The translations under genes were made by a program, and so were the position numbers. From positions 5,571,501 through 5,635,500 of the forward strand of contig NC_064043.1 in NCBI RefSeq assembly GCF_932526225.1: DNA of 64,000 nt. The letters are read 5' to 3'. The notes under the pieces are model-generated. The model made no database searches. It saw nothing but the letters and a program-made list of their open reading frames with translations, and had not been told where the DNA came from. Numbering within the stretch: position 1 is the stretch's first letter; the number at the start of each line of letters is the position of its first letter. This DNA is from Nematostella vectensis. Taxonomy: Eukaryota > Cnidaria > Anthozoa > Actiniaria > Edwardsiidae. Below, piece by piece: positions 22,501 through 34,500 of this stretch.

Positions 22501-25500
22501 ATCGTGCTCCCGCATAATACCAAATCCCTAAAAGCATCCATTTCCATCGGTTAATTCAAGCAAGTGACTGAGATACTTTCAACGAAATATTGTTAATAAG
22601 GTATTAAAATTCAATCGTGGGTGGTTATTTCGAGGTTGTCTTGCAGATAAACCGATATAGTTCCCACTGTAAACAATAATAAAGGAGTGCTTGATCGACA
22701 TTCTTTAAGTCATCAATTGAAGGCTGTATTCTCACCTTGAGAAGTAGGGGGTACTTGGTGAGGTGCTGTAGCGGCGCGACTAGGAGGTCTGTCAGCTGAA
22801 GACGCTTACACCGTGGATCTGCCTCACACCACTACAAACCACACGCACGAACTGATTAGAGACCGAAAAGATTCTAACTGAAATTATTCCATTGCAGGAT
22901 GCGCACTACCGTAGTCACAAGTCAAAGTGTGCAAAGCCACGGCTACGACTCTTTCGCACTTTGCGTGACATGTCACGGAGCGACGCATGCGCACTATCGT
23001 CTCCAGGTAGAACTCGTACTCGGAGTCGGATCTAAAGCTCTCTAAAGTTTCAAGAATGCCGCCCAATAGGTGACTTGCGCTAAGAGATCACGTGACTGTT
23101 TGGGTGGCAAACTAGTGCGCGCTCAGGCTTTTAGCGGGAAAATAACAGCAACAAAAAGCAACATTTTCAGCGCAGGGTGCTTTTATATATTTCGCGTTCT
23201 CTGGTGTGACGGGCGCAGTCTTTTCTGGGTTTTTTCGTTTGATTATTTTGTTTTGAATTCGCCACCAAATAGTCACGTGATCTCTTAGCGCAAGTCCCCA
23301 ATCAGCATGAAGAGGCATATTTTTGATTGACGTGAGCTTCGTAGCTGGGAGGTTTCTGCAAAGCAAAGGTGGTCACGGTAGCGCGCGTCGCATTGTGAAA
23401 CTCAGAATAATTTATTCTATTTGCTAGTTTAGAGCAAATTTCAAAAGTTATCATAAGTACGAGTTAAAAGGTTAGAGAGGGAACGTTAGCGAATCACACC
23501 AAGACAAGGGTACTAGTTGCAAGAAAATGTAAATGTAACACGGTACCTTGACGAATTCCTGGAAATCTTCAGATTTCTTGCACTGGTCGAGGTACCCCAA
23601 GACTTTTGAGTAGTTAAGGCAGTACTCCTGATACTGAGGGTGGACACGCCAGCCAAACTGAGGACAAAAGAGACGTTATTTTAAGGTCTCCTTGAAATAC
23701 TTGGCGCAACGCAACGCAGGGGACAAAAGTACAGTGGAACATCGCTCTAAGGACACTCGCTTGATAAGCACACCTCGTTATTTGGGACACCTTTCCCCAT
23801 GACAGAAAGCTCTTATATCAAACAGGCTTAAAAAGTCGTCAATAAGTACAAGTTTTTTTGAGTTGCATCTTTTCATTATTTATAGGGTGCCACTGTTTAA
23901 GGACAGTTTTCTGGTTTTGTGGTTTCCAATGTGTTTCCTTATTGCCAGTATCACACCGTGTTAGGATCGTTTTGTGGGTCCTAATTGTGCCCTTCGGTCG
24001 TAGGTTGCATGCATGTCATTTGCTTACCTCTGTAAAGGCATTCACCACAGCGGCGGTACTGCCGAATTGTGAATTCGATTGATCGCCCTTGAACACGAGT
24101 AGTAGATCTTTGGCGAATTTTGCGCTAACCTAATAAGAAGTAGTAAAATATCAGCACAGAGACGGGATCCACCCACATCACGGCAAGATCACGTATACAG
24201 CCTTTTGGTCACGCACGGCATGGCTACACGTACGGCACACAGTAATACACTACACACGGTCACAGATGGCACGGTCACGCATGACACAGACACGTGCGAC
24301 ACGGTCACGCATGACATAATCATGCACGACACGGTTACGCGTGGCACAGTCACGTAAATCACGGTCACACATGACACTGTCACGTACGACACGGTCACGC
24401 ATAACACAGTCACGTATGACACGGTCACGCATGACACAGTCACGTACGACACGGTCATGTATGAGACAGTCACGTGAAACACGGTCACACATGACACAGT
24501 CACGTATGAAACGGTCACTCATGACACAGTTATAGATGGCGCGGTCACGCATGATACAGTCACGTACGGCGGCGGCGCGGCCACATATGACAAAGTCACA
24601 TATGGTGCGGTCACGCATGATACAGTCACGCTTAACACGAATACGTATGACACCTTTACTGTCACAAAAGGCACGGTCACGATCACGGCACAGTCAATGA
24701 GCACGGCACCGTCACGTGTAGAAAGGTCACGCAAGAATGTACGGTCACACGATCAGGAACACTCACGCACAACATGGTCACGCAAGGTGATGCCAAAATG
24801 AAAATCCTCGTTTATCTTAAATTTACTGTTATGTATTGTTAGTGCAAAGACTGCCAAGTCAGATTTCTGCTCAAGATCCAAGATAGTTCAGTGGTACAAA
24901 ATAGGATTTAATTGCTGACATACCTCGCATAATTCCTCTACATTACAGAAGATCATGTTGGGGTCAACATTCTGAAGGTACTCCTCCATCTGTTGCACGA
25001 TTCGCAAGGGCTCCAGAAACACTTCTCTTAGGACCAAGACATGATCCATGAGGTACACCACCTCACTGTGAAACAGCTCCCATAATGCTTCGCGACGTTT
25101 ATTCTCCTGATCAGAAAGACCGCTGGCGCCATCTGACAGCGGGCGACGGTTCCCTTGCGGGGATGACATGAATTGAGTCCAGTGACTGTCCTGTATAAAT
25201 ATAGGGTTTGAGTTCAGAAAGTCGTATTATCAAATGCTTGTATAAAAATAGGGTTTTAGTTCAAAAAGTCGTTTTATCAAACGCTTGTATAAATATAGGG
25301 TTTGAGTTCAGAAAGTCGTATTATAAAATGCTTTTTGTTGCTGCTATTTTGTCGCTAAAGCCTGAGCGCGGGCTAAGTTTGCCACCCAAACGGTCAAGTC
25401 ATCTCTTAGCGCAAGTCCTTTATTCTCTTAGAACTGAAGCGATGTCATTCTTCTCATTTTTTCGCGCGCAATATTTTTTTTTGAATATGTACTCATTTTT

Positions 25501-28500
25501 TTAAATTTTTGCGCGATGCAAGTTCTGCGCTAAAAGCGCGTAAATATGAATGTAGCATACACTTATACAGCAAACTTCACCTTGTATTCGTCCAGTTCGT
25601 GCTCTATAACTAGATGTCGCGAGGTGTCCCGTAAACCAGTCAAAACTTCACGAAAATCTTCTACCGTTCGACCTTTCTCCTTTCCATAGAGCTGCACAAA
25701 AAAGACAATTTTATTGCGATTAATTTAAATAACGCTGTTAATTGAAAAGTTGTCTTTCCTGTGGGGGGAGAGGAGATTTCTTATCTCGACACGTAGCTTA
25801 TCAGATATAATCCCTGCATGGACACTGAAGTGGTGCCTTGTGTTTCTCTTTCCATACTGATAAATAACATTAGCTTTATATTTGGAAGATATCCCCAAAA
25901 AATTAAAAATACGGCAATTTTAGGCAATTTTCTTCTGCCTCTTTTGCCACTAGATAACACAATCCTCTGGCTTCTATTTTAGTCATTAGGACTCCTAGTG
26001 TCATTAGAAGTCGTTTTGCAAAAGCTTTCTAACATTTTTAAAATTGACATTAATAATAAGCTCACCATTTTCTTGTTGCGTCGAAGGAGAGACCATCTTG
26101 AGCGCTTCTCGGGATCAACTGTAGAACATGTCTAATGTCAGAATATCCTTGACTTGCAAAGACAAAAGGCACTAGCGAAGATTAGCCTACATCAAAATTT
26201 GACCGAAGGCCATCCAAAGACTAGCAAAGACTTACCGAAGACTAGCCGAACACTTACCGAAGGCTAGCAAGCACTGACCGAAGGCTAGCGAAGACTTACC
26301 AACGACCAATGGCCTACAGAGACGCCTGAAGACTTACCGATGCTATTTAGCGATGTTGAAGAACCGGAGAGGTCCTTTTTGTCCAATAGCGCGGATTTTT
26401 CTAGGTAGATTAAGAAGATGCGATTATAATTTCATGTGTTAGTAAGAGAGGTTTTAGGGCTGTAGCGTCGTGTCTAAGAGATGTGTGTCTAAAAGGGGGA
26501 GATAGAACCCAGTCATCCTTTGTATTTACTGTAGGACAACGGCGCTGTAGCGTCGTGTCTAAGAGATGTGTGTCTAAAAGGGGGAGATAGACCCCAGTCA
26601 TCCTTTGTATTTACTGTAGGACAACGGCGTTTTCTTTCATGTAAGGGTTTTGTATAAATCCACCCATTCGCACCCCCTTTCCTATGCTAGCTCTCTATCT
26701 CTCCCATGCTACATATGGCCTCGGGTTTATCACGTTTAAATATAGCTGACCTTGGAGGTGTTCCCGGTGAACGTTGAGCACGTGTAAATCCATTTGGTAA
26801 GAGCGTTCCCCTGACAACGACACGACCGCTGACCCACGTCGCCGGCTCAGAGATCGAGCTCGGGCAATTGCGGCGGACTCCCTGTGGAATTAGAGTATTT
26901 ACACGATAGGTAAGAAATGGGTTTATTTCTAAAGTATATGGCTCAGTATACATCATGTCACTCACGCCATGCTAATGTCATCATCTTCTTGAGGTGGAGC
27001 GGCGGTCTAAAAACAAAAGTAATGATGAAAGGAATCAATAATAAAGCAAAGAACCAATAATAAAACTCGAATAAAAAAAACTCAAAACACGAATTCAGAA
27101 ATCAGCCTTTTTGTTTTGTTTACGTATCTTTAAGAGTTCTTATGTTTTTTTTACGTTGCAGACCAGCAACAATATGCAAACTTTAAAGCTGATATTTAAA
27201 ATATTGTTCATGTAAAGATATTTTTAACGTTTCAAATGTCACGTGACTCTCTTGGATTATTCAGGATCTACCCCGCTTCGCAGTCACTGTCACAGTCAAC
27301 TGCACCAGCCTGTAGCACACCTGTTATTCTACACGTGCGGAAAGCGAATAAGTCACGTGACATCTGGTCTCTTTTTGCTGGGCAACCTTTCCAAAATTAG
27401 CTGTTTGGAGATAGGTCAGCTTGTCGATTTCAGCTACGATACATTGTCGATTTCAGCTACGATACATTTCTTCTGAAATTCTACCCCTACGGGGGTAGGG
27501 CGTGGCACCGAGTTACCCACCTCGGTCCCAGGGGCGCTCGACTGCTCATTCTCGGCGTTGTTGGCTTTCCGGTACTGCAAGAAAGCCGCGATATCCGCCG
27601 CTAGAGTTTCCGCACTCTCACGTGCCACGTCACCCTCGAAACGCTGAAAAAACGCAAGGGGATGAAATCTAGCTGTTACGAAAATAGGATAAGCCAATGT
27701 TTCGTGAGTGAACAAACAGTTGCGTGCTCAGGATTTATTAGGGCCAACAATACGAACCAGTGACACAGAAGTCTTCTTTTTTCGCTTTTCGCGGTTTTTC
27801 TTGACATAAACCTCGTCATCGTCTAGCGAAGCGCGTCGTCCTCTCTGGAAAAAAAGGCGATGGAAGGGATCTGTCAAAGACGCCATCAAAAACACGATGA
27901 CATTTTGGGTGTCTTGATACAGAGTCGTGACATACGATAAGTAGGTTGATCACTTATTTCACAGGGGTAGGGAGGGGTGGTAATGAAGAATGTTCAAGTC
28001 CTAAGATCCTATTATTGAGGTGTTAAAAACCCGGTTAAAACAAAGCTACCCAGTATTGGCAGGGAAATGTTTTGCCGAATCTATGCGATAGTACAAACAT
28101 GCCCAACAACTGCCGATTGGTTATCAGCTCTTGTTTGACGAGGGTTACCGATGTGTAACGTGCGAACCAATAAAAATAAAACTTTTTCGAGAACAGCGTT
28201 GTTAGTCTGCAAAAAAACCCAGCGCAGCTGAATGCTCACTAGACAAAATGAATGCTTTCGAAGATTGGCCAAAAGTATGATCTCAATCAAACTTTTGCTA
28301 ACACCAGAAGCACCTCCCATCATGGTGTACAATAACAGGGATAGCACAACGTTGGCTGTTTTGGCAAGCAATACTGGCTCATAAACAGAGAGAACTCGAA
28401 ACCCTATATAACGGAAAGAAAACCGAAATTAATAATGAGTCGAGTAAACAGCAACTGTTTTGGCTGTTTGAATAAGAAGCACCCAGGATTGGTTGAGAGG

Positions 28501-31500
28501 AGGAGCGCAATCATAGGTATCATATGGAAAAAGCATAGTATTTGAAGATTCCTTAATTAGAAATTATCCGCCAAAGGGGGGGAGGGGGGCGTACCCTCTA
28601 GTGTACGCGCCTGGAGGAGAGTAGTGACTCACCCTGTGTACCGGAAAGCAAGGCTCTCCCTCTTCGTTTTCCTCCTCTTCTTCTATAGTCTCCTCGGTGT
28701 CTGACCGGCCGCTTCCTGTTCCCCTCATGACTGACAGATAATGGTTGAAAGAGGCTGCCGGCAGAGATACAGAATGACCTACTCCCGGTCTGGGCCCATA
28801 ACCTGTTGTGCCGAGTCGTCGCAAGGGTCGACGGGTAGGCTGTGTGTTACGGTTACCCGAGTCGGATTCGGATGAAGACTTAAAAGTGGGAGACGAAAAT
28901 AAAATTAGACAAAAATTCTGACTAAAGTAAACATCACTCATGACAGTAACAAGATTATGTTTAGGAATTAGCAGTCATTTCTTTAAAAAAAATCATCTTC
29001 CTTAAAGCCCATATAACTTTAAATTCGAAGCAATCTCACAAATAAAATAGGCAAGCTTTCAGACTTAGAAAACGAATTAAATTTTTATGGAAATTTCAAT
29101 TCTCTACAGGGCCTTAAAATGGACCTCATCCAGGCCAAAAAGGGACTGAATCGATGACGTAGACCAAGAGCACAGTTCCTTTTTCCCTAACTAAACACGC
29201 CACCTTCTAAGAAATCCCTTTCTATTGCTTTTATCTTTTTTAAATAGACATTAGCCAACTGGGACATCTTTTGATCTTGACCGATTTGTGAGTTAAAAGG
29301 CATCGAAACAATACTCTTGAACTACGTCACTGCAGGGGACCCGAAATGTAGGTCATGATTCGCTTAAAATATACAGCTAAAAGCTTTTAAAAAAGAGTAT
29401 CTTCTTTCTTTTATATGGCTTAAGACTTTAAAAAATTACATTATTATCGCCACATTATACATTATCATCATCATCATCATCATTATTACATCATCATCAC
29501 CGATCAAAGTGCATAATATGAAGTGCCTTGTTGTTCACCTCATTTGGCGTGTCTATGACTACATCTATGGTGAAGGGAGGTGGTGAAGAACGCGGAGAAC
29601 GCTGGGTCGGATCACTCTCACTGCTGAATGAGGGGATGATTGACTGATCTGAGGAGTTTTCTTCGTCCGGGGACTAAAATGCAAACAAAAAATAAAGCAC
29701 AAGATGACTAAATAGCCTATGACACGACGAACTAAAAACAGCGAATATGTATTATCAACTCTAGTTTTTATAATTCTAATGAAGATCATAAAGAGATAGG
29801 GAAAGAAGCCCAAGGGAGCGTTATAATCTCAAAACGCACTTGCGATGCTGGCGAGTCTGAGCCCGAACTCCTTCGGCTGTTAATATCATCAAACTCAGCT
29901 GTCGGTGAAGCTTCGGGGGCCATGTTGAACTCGTCTTCGTGGAACGAGTCTCTCGGATTGTAGTCGTCTGTCGGTCGGAATGCCTCGTTTTCGTCGGACA
30001 CACGTCGCCACAGGGCCGGAACTTGGAATGACCGTGGGTTGGGATCACTAGTTGATTGGTTTGACGTCTCGTACCCAGTGCTCGCTGCCGGGAAACGAAC
30101 GCCATCTGACAAGGGTCAACAGAAATAGAGAGACTGCATCAGACACTTGATCGAGGAAATCAAACACTTTATCAAGACAACCGAATGATTGTGACTGCTA
30201 GCGCTATAGTTGATTTGAAAAGGAGACCAGGAGAGATAAAACCCCCATTATATCTCACTGACGACATTATATCAAATATTCACCTACATAATGATCATAA
30301 CTCTAGTAAATGTCTAGTTATATTCGTTTTGTGTTTTTCTCATTCCTTTTTTCTTTTCATGCCGCCTTACGCACTAAAGTTTCAAGTCGTTTTAGTTGAG
30401 ATGCCCCTCTAAGACTCATTCTAGACGACATGTTTCAAACATCCACTTTCTTACTTTCTTTCTCAATCAAGTATACTAGCTAGAAAAATATTTTTTTCTT
30501 TATTTACAAAATTCTATCGAAAACATCGCAATGGCTTCATTAAATCAGCCGATGTAGATGGATGCTTTCTTACATTTGTCTTTTTGCTAAGATTTCAAAA
30601 TGGCGGCTTCTTAATCCCCTTACCCAGAATGCTCGGCGAGCTGGATGTCCTGTGTATCACAGGGTCCCCAGCTTGTGCCTGAGTGGGGTCTACCCAGTAT
30701 CGTCTGACGTCACTGTACTTCCGCCGGTCGCTGAGAGACTGGGTTTGAAGCTCCAATAGCTGGCGGTGCAGCATCTTGGCTTTTATCGCGTCTGTCAGGT
30801 TGTTGAAGTCGTTATCCGATGAGGCACTCGCGGCGCGCCATCTGAAAAGGTGACATTTAAAAACTCATTTACTAAAAGTTGTCGTAGTACGAAGACCAAC
30901 GCATCACCAACATTGACGTGGAAAAAGGTAGCTTTGCTGAGCAAAATTGTGACGTTTGCATTGTTCTCCAAGGTGCTTTGCTAGTCGTTGGCCAAGCGTC
31001 AAGAAAGCTCTGCGCATGTGCACGAAAGAAGCAAAACGAGCGAGCAAAACCCGCGAATACAAATACAAGACCGAGAAAGACTAGGGAAACGTCTCTGTTA
31101 GCAGGGTATGCATAATGATTTTGAATTCACATCTGCAAATAAATTCACAGTGTCCCTGTCAGTCACCATTCTGTAATCTAAGCAAGTGTGAAACAGCATC
31201 CGTTTCCATCGGCTTATTTGAGAAAGTCATTAATATTTTTATTGGATTTGATTAATGAAGTAATATAAAACTTCATTTTTGATTATTATCATTTCGAGAT
31301 CTCTTCACACAGTTTGCCTTCCAATTTTGAGAAAAAGCAATAACAAAGGGGTGGCTGTCTGCGGCTCTTTATCTAATTTAAAAATTGTTTTATCATTGCA
31401 TTCACCGGAAGCTGTCTGACTCGGGGAACTCCTCCGGTAACTCGTCCTCCCTGCTGGTGCCTTGGCTGACGCTGCCGAGACATAATTGGTCCGTTGACGT

Positions 31501-34500
31501 TGCCTTGTCAATCATCATCGGCCCTCTCGTCACCAGGTCCTCCATGGAAGTGGATGCGCTCTTTGTAATTCTCGGTGAATGCGACCGCGAAGAGTCCCTT
31601 GATTTGTGGTTGCCATGGTAATACCCGCTCGAGTCCGTCTCGACCGAGTTTGACCGAGATGAGTGTGTGAAGTCTGGGACGTGTAGGATCGAGGAATATT
31701 CGTTTATTTCAGGATCTTGTTTGACGGGGTTTGATTCGGAATCTAAGGAGAAGAAGTAGAAGGATTTTGTTATATGCCAAAGCTTCTAGATTTTGCAATT
31801 TTTTATACTAATTGTTGAGTGTTACTTTTTATGTTGATGCTGATGATTGTGATCGACGCTGCTTTGTAATATTATCTTTATTATTATGACAACATGTATG
31901 AGGGTGGTGGTCGGGGATTATGATTATGTTAATGAGGACGTCGTCGATAACAAGACGTATGGTAATGGTGTTGAGGCAAATGAGGACGTCGTCGATAACA
32001 AGACGTATGGTAATGGTGTTGAGGCAAATGAGGATGTTGGTGATAATAATGTTGCTGTTGAAATTGATGTTGTAGATTATTGCGATGACGATGATGTTGA
32101 GGATTGTGATAATGATAATGTTGCTGTTGTAATTGATGTTGTAGATTATTGCGATGACCATGATATTGATGATTGTGATGATGATATTGTTGATGATTGT
32201 GATGATGTTGATGATTGTAATGATGATAATGTTGCTGTTGTAATTGATGTTGTAGATTATTGCGATGACGATGATATTGATGATTGTGATGATGTTATTG
32301 TTGATGATTGTGATGGTGATGATGATAATGTCGATGATTGTGATGATGATAATGTTGCTGTTGTGATTGATATAGTTGATGATTGTGATGATGTTGATGA
32401 TTGTGATTATGATAACGTCGATGATTGTGATGATGATAATGTTGCTGTTGTGATTGATATAGTTGATGATTGTGATGATGATAATGTTAATGTTGATGAT
32501 TGTGATGATGAACCGCTGACAAAGCTCTTGGTCTTGACATGACAGAGAAACAACCTTGTGCATTGCACTGCGTACAACACCTTGGAAACCATGAGGCCGA
32601 GTATTATTGGTGCCTACGCATTTCAGAATAATATTCTCTAATAAAGCCTTAATATCATGCTGTGACGAAAGCTGTATTTAGTCGAAGCAAAGAAAGACCG
32701 AAGATTTTCGCTGCACCAAAAATCCACAAACGCTTGCTCCGTAGGCTACAAAAAGTCGCATCAAGTCGAGTTTCATATTTTGTTCCCTTTTGCTCACTAT
32801 GCACTTAGAGGTATTTTCTGGGTGATGATGCCGTTTCTCTTACTACGTCGGCCTTTTATATACTACCACTAATAAGAGTGTACTGCTATGCTGTCTTGAC
32901 AGAGATTTCAATGTTTTATATTTTCATTTTGATTGACAGATTTCTTTGTGTGTTTGTCTAACTGTTTCTCGAGAACTCGTTTTTTAGAGTGCACTCAATT
33001 AATATAAACACAACGATGAAGTAAAAAAGTATGAAAGCCGAATTCTGACTATAGTATCTGGATTTTTCTTGTTCGTGACCATCGGACGATCCAAAGAGAT
33101 TCGGCTTAATCCTAAACTAATGAGAATTTAATCAGAGTAAGCAAACAGTAACAGAGTGGTTTTGAGATTAAAGATTGAGTCTTTGTATATGAAGGCTCGT
33201 GACACCAAATTTATTTACAAGCGGCATCTCACATGTTAGTGTGAACAAAAAGATAATAGTAATATCCATTGTTTTAGGGTCTTCAAATACAGTCAAATCC
33301 ACCAAATAAATACTAGGAGAGATGAATTATTTCTAGGCAAAACTGGTCACTTAGCAATTGAGAAATGTCCAGAGCTTTTAAAGCGTCTTAACGAAACCAG
33401 TTTCCAGAACCTGAAAATGTTATGCATGCAATACAGATGAAACGTATATGCTCTAGGACGAAAACAAATAAACGCCGTAACTGCTATGCGCAAAATCCTG
33501 ACTAGCCTATCGTAGATCCCATTCAAATGTAGAGACTAAAACGTGCGCTTCACATTTATATGACACACACGACTTTCTTTTTCTCTGACAGCTTTGCAAA
33601 ATTGTCCACAACATTAACAAATCTAATAATGATCAAATGAGCAAAAGCGTTCTTTTGTATCCTAGTTCATCATAGATGAGACTTTACCTTCTCCCGTAAA
33701 TCGCGACGATTCTTGAGAAGCAGGTCTCACAGACCCGCAAAGATAGATCACATTCCCCGTGCGAGTTTGGCGGGGTATAACAGCTAAACCAAACGTAGGG
33801 CTCTGCATCTTGGAACGCCTTATCACAAACTCCCCTCACTTAAAAATGAAAATTACACCCCTTACTTAACACGAGTAACCTGCAAAGTTCCCCTCACGTG
33901 TTTTCACTATGCCTTGTGCGTTATTCGTTTTCTCATTTACGCTACCGTGGTACATGAAGCGGACGTGTTGTAATTTGTTAAGGCAATAAATGGTTACTTA
34001 TGCTGCACTTTGGATTGAATGAACCGGTGGATTAGGAAATCTTTTGACCGTGACCGGCGTTTTGACCGCAATAACAAGCTCCGGTATAGACTTACAGAAT
34101 TAGGCGTGCGCCAGTAACCTTTATCATTCGAACGATATCGTGCTGTCGTGATTTTTTATCCCAAAAAAACTACTACGGAACTACTGTTTTCAGATAAGCG
34201 TTTTTTCTCATTTGATTAGGAGACAGCGGATCACAGAACGAACATATCATGTACACCGCTCACGTTCACGTGCATGTGCCACATGTGCCAACTATGCAAG
34301 TTTGGTGACAGAAACTGCGTTGAAGTTTGCACCTGAATCAGAAGAATTGTATTTTTCGCTTTCTACATTCAATTTGGAGTCTTGTACAGCGTTTATGGGT
34401 CCCTGACCCTGGTTCACCAACGGCAGAAAATAAATCCAGACGGTGAAATGCACTCTGATACATTTCTCAGCCGTTTTCGAGAAAACTGTGGCGTAAAAAC

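Noticed and set aside
27285-27340. Similarity between CGCAGTCACTGTCAC near 27292 and the edge of the satellite at 62895
   Set aside because: Only about 15 exact bases plus loose similarity; not enough to claim a shared element.
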